From Promethearchaeota archaeon (lineage in GTDB: Archaea; Asgardarchaeota; Lokiarchaeia; Sigynarchaeales; SOKP01): DNA of 33,238 bases. The notes below the pieces were generated by a model. The model saw only the letters and a list, made by a program, of their open reading frames with translations, was not told the DNA's origin and ran no database searches. Position 1 is the stretch's first letter, and each line of letters begins with the position of its first letter. Below, in pieces: positions 1 to 8,197 of the stretch. Location: NCBI GenBank assembly GCA_019057775.1, contig JAHLWT010000167.1, positions 1 through 33,238 on the forward strand, in the 5' to 3' direction. The position numbers were made by a program, and so were the translations under genes.

Positions 1-42
1 ACAAAATAAGTAAAAGAAAAAAAATTGTGTGATGACCTAAAA

Positions 43-54
43 GGCATTAATGCC
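43..54. repeat. 12-bp perfect palindrome followed by T-rich sequence
   Basis: GGCATTAATGCC reads the same on both strands and is followed within about 10 nt by a T-rich run. It could end a transcript entering from the left on the + strand or bind a dimeric regulator. No adjacent gene lies inside the window to decide. Confidence 0.3.
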
Positions 55-358
55 GGTTGGTTATATTTTTTGATAGATCTTAGAAGAATATAACAAAATT
101 CGCTTTAACTGCTCCTAAATCATTTCAAAAATTTTTCTATTTTTCTTAAATAATTCTATAGGCTACTTCGGCGATATTTTATATCATTTCCAGATGACGC
201 AAATGTTATTAATCATAATTCTTGATATTGATAATTTGATCCTCTTAAGATCAGCCAACGAAATAAGAGTGAAAGAAGAACTTAAATCTTGTCTTTCTTT
301 AAATAAGTTTATTTATGAAAATAATATCTTATAATTTTTGACAATTTATTATGTTTCT

Positions 359-568
359 TATTCTGCTCTCGTAAGTAATTTAATTTTTATTTCAAGTTCA
401 TTACTTTATTTTAAATTTCTTCGTATTACTTCATCTTTTTCAAATGTCATTCCTGAACTTTTTGTACCTCCAACAATATTTACTTTTCCCTATAATTGAA
501 AATTAGTGGGATTATCTTCTATAGTATTTTTAACTTCATACATGTATCCTTCGGTGAAGCTGTATACA
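359..568 (-). pseudogene. Possible decayed ORF (about 70 codons, two in-frame stops)
   Basis: On the minus strand one frame reads like coding sequence (EGYMYEVKNTIEDNP, then VNIVGGTKSSGMTFEKDEV, then ELEIKIKLLTRAE) but is broken by one TAG and one TAA before a final TAA. No start codon with an SD is convincing. I do not recognise a family. The composition resembles a once-translated protein more than random AT-rich DNA, but this is a weak judgement by eye. Confidence 0.22.
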
Positions 569-718
569 AACTAAATTTTACTGAAGTGTAGCTTCAGCAA
601 AGCATAGCTTAGCTGCTTGTTGTAGCATAGTGTACTTTACATGAGTCCGCATTAATTAAAAGTTTAAATAATTTTTTGATAATTAAATTTATATTGAAGT
701 CGTTTTCAGATCAGATAT

Positions 719-976
719 TTGTTCAGTAAAATACATTTGATATTTGAGAAAGAAGTAAAAGAAAAGGAAGAATTAAAACATGGTGTGAAAATTGGGATAA
801 AAATTTTAGGAATTTCAAGACAAAATGAATATTTTGAAAAAAATATCTATATTCTTAGAGAATTAAAAATTTATTCAAGTACCTCATTAAAAATTACAAT
901 AATAAAAAAATATGCTGTCCCATTAGGCTTAAAAGATGGTGATCTTGTCAATATAGAAATTATTGAAAGAAAATAA
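719..976 (+). pseudogene. Likely remnant of a CTP-dependent riboflavin kinase (DUF120) gene, C-terminal part only
   Basis: This 85-residue frame starts at TTG with no SD; the frame is open only a few codons further upstream. Its last about 60 residues run parallel, from memory, to the C-terminal half of archaeal CTP-dependent riboflavin kinases such as M. jannaschii MJ0056. A GVKI..IKIL strand is followed about 30 residues later by YSS, a short strand, and the ending LGLKDGDLVNIEI, where the family has LKDGD.V.I. The N-terminal part with the glycine-rich CTP-binding segment is absent, so the product should not be an active kinase. The intact enzyme makes FMN from riboflavin and CTP. The neighbourhood also holds other decayed frames. 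A small intact protein of unknown function is the alternative. Confidence 0.4.
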
Positions 977-1024
977 TTAAACTGCTTATTACAATATTTT
1001 AAACTAATTAGAAAGGAAATTTTA

Positions 1025-1208
1025 ATGATATTTAATTTAATATAGATTTTTTAAAGTTATTGGGTGGATTCTTATATTATTTATATATGAAGAAAACGAT
1101 AACAGAGAATTAATAATTAAATAAATTTAATCTTTGATTTTATTAGCAATTGGAGGTATCTTTTCTGACTTTAAATTGTGCCGAATTATAAGCCAAGAAA
1201 CAATATAA
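1025..1208 (+). pseudogene. Possible decayed small membrane protein
   Basis: An SD-like AAGGAAA sits just before ATG at 1025, but that frame stops after six codons. Another frame carries two hydrophobic stretches, FFKVIGWILILFIYEE and SLILLAIGGIFSD, separated by a charged segment and two in-frame stops, then ends at 1206-1208. The pattern fits a two-helix membrane protein broken by a frameshift and stops. No family is recognised, and AT-rich DNA readily mimics hydrophobic segments, so confidence is low. The rest of 977-1368 shows nothing else. Confidence 0.22.
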
Positions 1209-1368
1209 AGAGTATAATTCAAAAAATTCTTCTATATGATGTTATTAATCCTTAAATCTCTTTTATTTAAAAAGTTAAATTATTTTATTAATAATGCTAT
1301 TATTTAAAAATAAATAGAATAAAAATGACGAGATAAATCTAATAAAAACTAAATATCTTAAAATAAAA

Positions 1369-2595
1369 ATGAATAAGTGGAATTGTTTAATTATAGATGA
1401 TACAATAAGTCATAAAAAACAAGAAGATAAAATAAATGCTCCTGATGGTCTAAGTGTAAAAAAAGTTCATTGGAATTCTTTTCATAGAGAAAACTTTGAA
1501 GATTTTGATATTTTCTTTATTAATTTCGAGGATGAGTATTCTTTCAATTATGATCAGACAAAAGCTTTATTAGAATTAAAATCTGGGGAATTAAAGCAAT
1601 TAAAATTCATTTTTGCTTCTAAAATTAATTCTGTAATAAAACCAGCAGTGAATAAAGAGGCTCATCCTTTTGATTTAATATCCAATTTATGGAAAGGGAT
1701 TCCTAAGTCATTTAATAAGGAAGGAAATAAAATTATTTTAATTAATCCTAATTATTCTCTATCTAAATTGCTTTTCCTTGAAAAATTTCGACCATTTCAT
1801 TGGAAATGGTCGATAAAATCAGAAGAATTACCAAACAATTCTTATGGATTAGTAAAGAACAAAAAAGGAAATATAATCTCCTTAATTGTTAGATATGAAA
1901 ATAATTTTTTAATTTTTTTACCACATCCCTCTTCTAAATTAGATTTTATAGAGACATGTTTAATTAATATTAATAAATTTGAACTTGAGTTATTTAATCG
2001 AGGTTTTGATATACCAATTAAAAAACCTAAATGGATAGAGGATTATGATCCTTTTAATAAGACAAGTTTGATTAGTAAATTACATAACATTGAGGAAAAA
2101 ATACAAAAAATAGAAACCTATGAAATTTTATTATATGGATATGGTAAACCTTTGGAAAATAGCATATCTAATATTATTTCATTTTTAGGATTCCAAAACT
2201 TAACCCAAACAGTCGATCGCGCAGATTTGTTATGCGAAACAGAAAATACAAAAATCATAGCAGAAATCAAGGGTTTAAAGGATATTGCTCATGAAAGAAA
2301 CATATCTCAGATGTATAAATGGCATCTTGAGGAATTGCAAAAAGAAGAAGAAAGTGTAAAAAAGATTAAGCAAATCTTCATTTGTAATTCTTATAGAAAT
2401 ATAAAACCAGAAGAAAGAGGGAATTTCTTTGATCAAAAAATCATAAATATTTCTGAATCTCATGAATGGGGTTTATTATCAACATTAGAATTATACAAAT
2501 CTCTTTTGAAAATATGGAATGGAGAATTGACAAAGGAGGAAGTAAGTTCTATAATTGAAAATCAAATTGGAGTTATAAAGATTAATGAATTGTAA
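1369..2595 (+). CDS. PD-(D/E)XK restriction-endonuclease-like protein
   Basis: This is a 408-residue protein, not recognised as a named family. The C-terminal about 160 residues look like a PD-(D/E)XK nuclease core. A helix beginning YGYGKPLENSI contains Glu263, then comes Asp286 in ADLL, then the AEIKG strand with Glu299 and Lys301, followed by an amphipathic helix. This is the usual E...D...ExK layout of type II-like endonucleases. Residues 1-230 form an alpha/beta region with acidic patches (IIDDT near 9-12) and no motif I can name. The fold suggests metal-dependent DNA or RNA cleavage, possibly defence or repair. Its 3' end overlaps the next small ORF by 11 bp, indicating cotranslation. 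There is no clear SD, and AT-rich DNA precedes the ATG. Confidence 0.7.
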   Translation: MNKWNCLIIDDTISHKKQEDKINAPDGLSVKKVHWNSFHRENFEDFDIFFINFEDEYSFNYDQTKALLELKSGELKQLKFIFASKINSVIKPAVNKEAHPFDLISNLWKGIPKSFNKEGNKIILINPNYSLSKLLFLEKFRPFHWKWSIKSEELPNNSYGLVKNKKGNIISLIVRYENNFLIFLPHPSSKLDFIETCLININKFELELFNRGFDIPIKKPKWIEDYDPFNKTSLISKLHNIEEKIQKIETYEILLYGYGKPLENSISNIISFLGFQNLTQTVDRADLLCETENTKIIAEIKGLKDIAHERNISQMYKWHLEELQKEEESVKKIKQIFICNSYRNIKPEERGNFFDQKIINISESHEWGLLSTLELYKSLLKIWNGELTKEEVSSIIENQIGVIKINEL

Positions 2596-2827
2596 AAATA
2601 TCTATTATCGATTAAAATCAATTGATGAGTCTGGAATGTTTATTGAAAAAAAAGTAATACAGAAAATTAATACTCTTTTGAAAGGTTTAAGAGATTATTG
2701 GAGAGAAGATAATCAAGATTTGGAAGGAAAACCTGAAATCAAAAAAAAAGTTGATTTTGAAAAAGAATTAGATTCCTATAAAAAACCACTTAAACTTGAA
2801 AATGGAGTTTGGAGTTTCACGAAATAA
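2585..2827 (+). CDS. Small charged protein cotranslated with the nuclease-like gene
   Basis: This 80-residue, lysine- and glutamate-rich protein begins at an ATG inside the last codons of the upstream nuclease-like gene (11-bp overlap, different frame). A GGAG lies about 12 nt before the start, within the upstream gene. There are no membrane segments or cysteine motifs. The middle is predicted helical and the tail is KKPLKLENGVWSFTK. I do not recognise the family. The tight overlap suggests a partner or inhibitor of the nuclease-like protein, in the manner of two-gene toxin-antitoxin or defence units, but that rests on context only. Confidence 0.5.
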   Translation: MNCKNIYYRLKSIDESGMFIEKKVIQKINTLLKGLRDYWREDNQDLEGKPEIKKKVDFEKELDSYKKPLKLENGVWSFTK

Positions 2828-2954
2828 CTTAAATATGAATCTTAAAATTAGAGTTAATTTTTTCCCGAGTAATTGGTGGCACACAACAGGGAATCAGCGA
2901 GAGAAAGGACAAGTTATTTGTTGTCAATGGTTAATATTTTTACTATTAGCAGTG

Positions 2955-3263
2955 TTAATTCTTCTTAGCTTGAGCAGTAACTTTAAATAAGGATGAAACT
3001 GATTTTATATCAAATTTAATATTGCTTTGTTGAATATAAACAACAAAATCTTCTGTTATTCCTTTATAATATCCTTGATCGTTTATTTTTTCTCTTAGCT
3101 TTTCAATTGTAGGAATCTTATCTTCTAGATTAAAACTTTTAGCAATTTCTGATAATTGGGAACAGATTTCTTCTAAATTCGCTTTTAGTAAAATCATAGA
3201 TTCGTCATTAGGTGTATTATAATAAAAGGCATAAATGTTTAAATCAACTGACATAATTATCAT
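2955..3263 (-). CDS. Conserved-looking small protein of unknown function
   Basis: This 102-residue protein starts with ATG at 3263; an in-frame ATG at 3254 (MSVDLNIYAFYY) is an equally good start. Its composition is balanced, with a helical centre (NLEEICSQLSEIAKSFNLEDKIPTIEKLREKIND) and a C-terminal beta-rich part. No membrane segment or catalytic motif is visible. It converges on the nuclease-like pair and ends about 130 bp from the small ORF there. A + strand frame overlapping its 3' end (2796-2990) is probably not translated. Confidence 0.55.
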   Translation of the reverse strand: MIIMSVDLNIYAFYYNTPNDESMILLKANLEEICSQLSEIAKSFNLEDKIPTIEKLREKINDQGYYKGITEDFVVYIQQSNIKFDIKSVSSLFKVTAQAKKN

Positions 3264-3389
3264 TCAATTTCTTTAATTTTATAATTAGATTTTATCACAT
3301 AACTATATTTAAATCTAACTCTAAAAATAGAATAATCCTTTTTTTAATAAGTTATTACCTTCTTATCATATTTTTATAAAAATGAAGAA

Positions 3390-5381
3390 TCAAAGATTTA
3401 ATTGTTTAAAGAATGACGGAAGCGAATATGTTATTTGAACTTGATCTTTAGTTGTAATTTCTATAATTGCCCGAATTAGAAATTTATTTCGTAGTGCTTC
3501 ATCAGGTTTATAGATTTTCGCTTTTGCTGTAGGCTTTATCCTTAGTGTATAATTTTCAGCAATACCAGTTACCTTTTGGCTCGTTTTCATTTTAATTCCT
3601 AATAATCCTAATTCATAGTGGTAAACAATAAAAAGAAATTGATCTTTAATTTTTTCTGATTTCTCAAAATAAACAACCTCTAGGTGATCTTCTTGAAGTT
3701 CTTTTGGGAGGGCTGAGAATGAAACTATTTTTTTTTTACCTGTGATGTAGGTAAATGGAGTATAAAATAATGAATTAAAACTAGATATTTTTTTAATCTC
3801 TTCATTATATTTATCAACATCTTTAATCATATAAGCTTTATCTAATAAGATATCTAATTTATCAACCATATCATCTGCTGAATATCCATCTAAAACTGTA
3901 GAGATATATGCTCTTTTTAGTTTACCTATTAAGATCTCACTTTTAAAAGTCAATTTATAATCAATTGAGATTTCTAACGCAAGATTATAAAGATTTACAG
4001 CGATTTGTGAATGTCCCAAGGCTAAGAAATAATCCCCTAGTTCACTAAATACAATTATAGCATCCAGAAAATTTTCATCTAGATCCATTGCTGAGATTTC
4101 TTCCATAATTTCCATCGCAGTATTCCCATCTTCACCTTGAATATAAAGTGCTATCGCTTTCCCGATCATACATTTGAGTCTTAATTTATCATCTTCATAA
4201 ATATCAGCTAACTGCTCAGTAAAATTATATTGACTTATAGCACTTTTAAAGAGTCCGTGGAATAGATAAATTAGGGCTTTTAAATAATTGAGTATCAAAC
4301 AAGTTTTATAATTATGAATTAGAATAGAAAATAAGGCTGCTCTTTCAAGTGAGTCAATAGCTAAGTTAATTCTTCCAATAGAAACTAGTAAAAATGCTCG
4401 TAAGAATTCCGTTTTGCTAATTTCAGAGCAAATTAATTGTTCTACAATCTCATAATCCTTAATAGTTGTTAACTGTCCAGAGGCAACTTGTAATAAAGAG
4501 ATTAGAAATCTATTCCCCTTTTTTAAAAATTGAACAGCATCTTTTGTTTCACTTTTGATTATTGCTTCTCTAGCCCGGATTACATATTCCCTTGAAATCT
4601 TCAAATTTTCAAGAAACTTTTGGATGCCAATTATTTTCTCCTCTTCACTTTGAGGAAGCTCCTGGTTGGCGATGTATTTCTCTGAAATATTGATCTCATC
4701 GGCATGCTTAGATGCTCCAATTTCAAACTTCACGCCCGTATCTGGATTTTCTATTTCAATATCTGATGAGATAATGGAATTCTCTGTTACAGCTATCGCT
4801 TTTTCAATAAGCCACATAATTTTTGTTTCAGCAGGATAAACCTTGGAGCGTTCTATCATATAGGAAAGAGTATAATTCAAACTCCGTTTCCAGATATCCT
4901 TGAAATATTTCCTCATTTGAGAATTAGTTATCATCTTCTGTATTTTTAGAAGTAAACTAGATAGTGAAAGAATATTTATTTTGCCTTTATAGATTAATCC
5001 TGTGTTTTTAGCCAGCTTAAAATCATCAGTAACAAGGTGGACAGTGATATTATCTTTTTCTTCAATCAATCTTTTTCCGATAAACACAAGAGAAAGATCA
5101 GGATCTTGAGCAGGAAATCTAATATTATATTTACTCAATTCATCTTTTATAGTGTCAATTTCCTTTGTTGAAATTTCCTCAACATTCACTATTTTCTGTA
5201 TCTTTTCTAAAAAAGTATGAGGGGCTTTTATTTCATCCAAAACCACTTTAGATATATAGTATTCATAACCTAAATCTTCAGCAGCCTTGCTTAAATTTCC
5301 TAAAATATTACGAGCTCTAATTTGAAGCATACAAATAAAAAAGTTAGCATCAAATATGATAAATTCTTTTCTATTGGGCAT
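3390..5381 (-). CDS. PIN-domain protein with C-terminal TPR-like helical repeats
   Basis: This is a 663-residue protein. Residues 1-135 form a PIN nuclease domain: Asp11 in FDANFF, Glu50 in VVLDEIK, Asp93/Asp95 in QDPDLSLVF, and Asp119/Asp120 in LVTDDFKLAKNTG. These are the acidic residues that bind the metal in PIN RNases, and spacing and order resemble the stand-alone archaeal PIN proteins related to Nob1. Residues about 240-530 are alanine-rich helical hairpins of TPR type (for example YNFTEQLADIYEDDKLRLKCMIGKAIALY), probably a protein- or RNP-binding scaffold. A beta-rich tail of about 100 residues follows. PIN domains cleave RNA; the target here is unknown. No antitoxin-like partner is adjacent, and the size argues against VapC. 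The gene appears monocistronic and is divergent from mobB. Confidence 0.75.
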   Translation of the reverse strand: MPNRKEFIIFDANFFICMLQIRARNILGNLSKAAEDLGYEYYISKVVLDEIKAPHTFLEKIQKIVNVEEISTKEIDTIKDELSKYNIRFPAQDPDLSLVFIGKRLIEEKDNITVHLVTDDFKLAKNTGLIYKGKINILSLSSLLLKIQKMITNSQMRKYFKDIWKRSLNYTLSYMIERSKVYPAETKIMWLIEKAIAVTENSIISSDIEIENPDTGVKFEIGASKHADEINISEKYIANQELPQSEEEKIIGIQKFLENLKISREYVIRAREAIIKSETKDAVQFLKKGNRFLISLLQVASGQLTTIKDYEIVEQLICSEISKTEFLRAFLLVSIGRINLAIDSLERAALFSILIHNYKTCLILNYLKALIYLFHGLFKSAISQYNFTEQLADIYEDDKLRLKCMIGKAIALYIQGEDGNTAMEIMEEISAMDLDENFLDAIIVFSELGDYFLALGHSQIAVNLYNLALEISIDYKLTFKSEILIGKLKRAYISTVLDGYSADDMVDKLDILLDKAYMIKDVDKYNEEIKKISSFNSLFYTPFTYITGKKKIVSFSALPKELQEDHLEVVYFEKSEKIKDQFLFIVYHYELGLLGIKMKTSQKVTGIAENYTLRIKPTAKAKIYKPDEALRNKFLIRAIIEITTKDQVQITYSLPSFFKQLNL

Positions 5382-5589
5382 GACTTACATGAGAAATATT
5401 AAATTCCAAATATTAAGATCTTGGTTAAATAAATATTAAATAGCAAATTTTAAAATGTTTTTTTATTAAGGTTCATAAAAATAGAAATCATATTATTCAT
5501 CGTAAAATTATTGAGAGTATAATCACTATTGAGAACAATACAAAAATTATAAACTCATTTAGTTTAAAACGTATTCGATTCAAATTCAG

Positions 5590-6105
5590 GTGATAAAATT
5601 TAAGGTTATTGATATAATCGGATATTCTGGTTCAGGTAAAACATTTTTTATTACAAAAGCTATAAAATTATTCAGAAAAAATCTAAATTATAATATTGCA
5701 GTTATAAAAAATGTAAAACATCACCCAATTGATAATAAAGGGAAGGATTCTTACTTATTCAGGGAAGCTGGAGCTTCTTATTCCGTAATTCAAAATAGGG
5801 ACTTTGAAACTGCAATCTTTTTTAATAAAAAGGAGGATAATATTAATGAGCTTCTTGTATGGCTAGAAAAAGGGTCTAACAAAATAGAATTATTATTAAC
5901 TGAAGGATTTAGAGATAATAATAATCCTACTGTATTATGCGTATCAAATTTAGAAGACATTAATGAGCAACTAAGCGACAATATTAAAATGATTTCAGGA
6001 TTAATCTGTCAGAATGAACAAGAAAATGAGAAATTTTTGAATCTACCGATCATAGATATTGAGAATAATTTTATTGATTTCTTGGATATTTTTAATATTC
6101 ATTAA
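5590..6105 (+). CDS. mobB: Molybdopterin-guanine dinucleotide biosynthesis adaptor MobB
   Basis: This 171-residue P-loop protein has its Walker A motif GYSGSGKT at residues 11-18 directly after the first beta strand. It then shows VIKNVKHH, the DSYLFREAGA segment and LLTEGFRD, which are typical of MobB. MobB binds GTP and assists transfer of GMP to molybdopterin, so molybdenum or tungsten enzymes are expected elsewhere in the genome. Length is normal for the family. The start is GTG at 5590; the upstream AGG is part of the same trinucleotide context, and no better start exists. The gene converges with the 641-residue unknown, only 16 bp separating their stop codons. No other cofactor-synthesis gene adjoins. 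Confidence 0.82.
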   Translation: MIKFKVIDIIGYSGSGKTFFITKAIKLFRKNLNYNIAVIKNVKHHPIDNKGKDSYLFREAGASYSVIQNRDFETAIFFNKKEDNINELLVWLEKGSNKIELLLTEGFRDNNNPTVLCVSNLEDINEQLSDNIKMISGLICQNEQENEKFLNLPIIDIENNFIDFLDIFNIH

Positions 6106-6121
6106 CTATGATGAATTATAT

Positions 6122-8047
6122 TTATTCGACTTCTTTCCAAAAAGGAGCAAGTTGCTGGCACAAAGACTTAAACTCCTGAATCAATTGTTTATTACTAATA
6201 TCAGAAAGTATATATTCACTTAATTTCTCATAGACTTCTATTTCATTTGACGGATCATTCACTGAATTCTTAATTTGTAAAATTAATCTGTTTAAGGGTA
6301 ATATGATCTCGTAAATTAACCATTCCTCAAAAAATGGCTGATCTGAAAAGGATTGAATATTATAAGTAACCATTATGTTAGTTATTTCCTCTAGAGAATA
6401 GAAATGTTCATTAGAGATTGAAACATTAAATTTTTCCATTTCCTTTCTTAACTGAACCCTATTTAAACTTATGATGTAATCTGGCCAGACATCATCAGAA
6501 TAATTTATATCTTGAAAAACGAAAAGTTCTAATACCCTTAAAGCAATATTTTTTCCAATATATCTACTACGAGGATCAATGAAGTTTTTAGAGGCGTCAT
6601 CAGGAGAATTTCTTAGGAAAATTTTATCTATTAATACATATAGAATTCTACAAATATGATCTACGATAATATTAAACGTAAAGGGAGTGTTTAGGGGGTT
6701 TTCAGAAAGAACTTCATTTTCAATATCAATATTATGCGAAAAATTTGAGTTAAAGCTTTTTAGAAATGTTTTAAAAAAGCCAAAATTAAGTTGAGAAACA
6801 TTTTTTTTGAATAATTTTTGAAAGAAGAGATCGATATTATCAATATTTGATAATGCAGATAGAAAATTCATAAAATTATTTATGTTTTTAATAGCATTGG
6901 CTCCAATTGTATCACTTTCATTTTTATTATATTGATCTAATGTAGTTTTAAATATCTTTGGAAGAAAAAGTAAATCTCCAACTTCTAGGGCTTCAAGACC
7001 ACTTCCAAAATAATATTTCATATATAGTAGAAATAGATTTAATTGAGATTTTGAAGAAGGTAAGTTATTTGCTTGAAAAGTTGAATATAATGTTGATTTT
7101 TTATCAAGAAAGTCAAAAAATTTTAGAACAGAATTTTTTTTGTCAACAGAATAATCTAGATTCGCTAAAAATTCTTTTTTAATAATGTCCACTTTTGAAA
7201 AAAGAGAATCTTCTACACGTGATCCCACGAAATTAAAGAAATCTAATAGTGGAGAAAAACTCCCTAGTAGATTGCATTTTTTATAAAAATAATATAATAG
7301 GTCTACCAATTTTTCTTTAGCTGATGGGTATTCTTCCAAAGCAATTTGATATAAATTTTCTCTTCCTTCTAATAACTTCTGAAAATACTCTTCAGGTATA
7401 CCTTCATATCGTTTTAGGAAATAAAATAGAACCATGCAATAATAGGCATTGAATATTTCATCCTTACTATCCTTGATGAGTATCATAAAGTTCAAATTTT
7501 TAGCCTTATCAGACTTTTTTAATTTAAAACCTTCGAGTAGGATAAAAAATTTTTTTTGAATAGATTTTCTAAATATCAATCCTAAAAGACGAATGAGAAA
7601 AAATAAATATCCAGATAGAAATGATGTATATCCATAGAACAATTTTCCATCAAATTTGCGTGACACTTCTTTAAAGTATTCTTCTTCTTGATCTGTTAGA
7701 GTGTAATTATATTCAAAAGTTATTACCGTGTCAGATATTTTTTCCCTAATTATTAGTTCTAACGATTTATCATTAAATCCAAAAAAAAAATTTAGAAAAT
7801 AATTGAAAAAGTCATGAAAATAATAATAAAAAAATGACGTAAAAGTTTTTTTCCAGCTCCGAGTTAGATTTTTTTGAGTAAATCTATGCCATTTTTGTAT
7901 GATATCTTCTCTAAATTCTTCAAATTTTTCAGAGTTCTGTTTTAAAATATCTAAAAATACCATATTTACCATATTAAGGCTATAATCTTCATCATTAGAT
8001 TTATCTTGCAAGATTTCTAAGATTTTTAGTAATTCTTGATAAGCCAA
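6122..8047 (-). CDS. Large unassigned protein, mostly helical
   Basis: This is a 641-residue protein starting at TTG (8047), with no SD. It is rich in Phe, Leu, Lys and Asn, and mostly alpha-helical by eye. Residues about 70-90 are strikingly aromatic (TSFFYYYFHDFFNYFLNFFF), and residues about 140-165 form one hydrophobic stretch (FLSGYLFFLIRLLGLIF) that could be a membrane hairpin or a buried core. No catalytic motif or known domain is recognised. A 9-bp-arm inverted repeat lies 50-75 bp upstream of the start. The gene follows the HypE-like gene on the same strand but is about 150 bp away, so it probably has its own promoter. Confidence 0.6.
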   Translation of the reverse strand: MAYQELLKILEILQDKSNDEDYSLNMVNMVFLDILKQNSEKFEEFREDIIQKWHRFTQKNLTRSWKKTFTSFFYYYFHDFFNYFLNFFFGFNDKSLELIIREKISDTVITFEYNYTLTDQEEEYFKEVSRKFDGKLFYGYTSFLSGYLFFLIRLLGLIFRKSIQKKFFILLEGFKLKKSDKAKNLNFMILIKDSKDEIFNAYYCMVLFYFLKRYEGIPEEYFQKLLEGRENLYQIALEEYPSAKEKLVDLLYYFYKKCNLLGSFSPLLDFFNFVGSRVEDSLFSKVDIIKKEFLANLDYSVDKKNSVLKFFDFLDKKSTLYSTFQANNLPSSKSQLNLFLLYMKYYFGSGLEALEVGDLLFLPKIFKTTLDQYNKNESDTIGANAIKNINNFMNFLSALSNIDNIDLFFQKLFKKNVSQLNFGFFKTFLKSFNSNFSHNIDIENEVLSENPLNTPFTFNIIVDHICRILYVLIDKIFLRNSPDDASKNFIDPRSRYIGKNIALRVLELFVFQDINYSDDVWPDYIISLNRVQLRKEMEKFNVSISNEHFYSLEEITNIMVTYNIQSFSDQPFFEEWLIYEIILPLNRLILQIKNSVNDPSNEIEVYEKLSEYILSDISNKQLIQEFKSLCQQLAPFWKEVE

Positions 8048-8096
8048 CTTTAATCAGCTATTAAATAATAAGTTTTTTTTTAATGGTAAGCATTAC

Positions 8097-8122
8097 ATAA
8101 CATAATTTACCACTTATGTTAT
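8097..8122. promoter_or_regulatory. Inverted repeat with 9-bp arms upstream of the 641-aa gene
   Basis: ATAACATAA and TTATGTTAT are perfect inverted arms around an 8-nt spacer. On the minus strand the repeat sits 50-75 nt before the TTG start of the downstream gene and about 75 nt past the stop of the HypE-like gene. It may be a regulator-binding operator overlapping the promoter. A terminator hairpin is less likely because no T tract follows directly. Confidence 0.4.
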
Positions 8123-8197
8123 TTATAATATAAAATAATATTTTGAAAATAAAAATTTTAGTTAAATAAACTAAAATAAGTTAATATTAATGTTAAA

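Larger units (their letters stand above)
1..718. other. Gene-poor, very AT-rich stretch
   Basis: No intact gene is visible. The stretch contains the palindrome at 43-54, the possible decayed frame at 359-568, and a locally less AT-rich patch at 550-640. In that patch CTGAAG and CTTCAG form a short stem, and short TAGC-containing words recur. No tRNA-like T-loop or CRISPR-like repeat was seen. Confidence 0.5.

Noticed and set aside
2796..2990. 64-residue + strand frame overlapping two other genes' ends
   Set aside because: No ribosome-binding site, overlap at both ends, and odd composition (NWWHTTGNQREKG) without a recognisable domain. Could be a mobile-element scrap, but nothing supports it.
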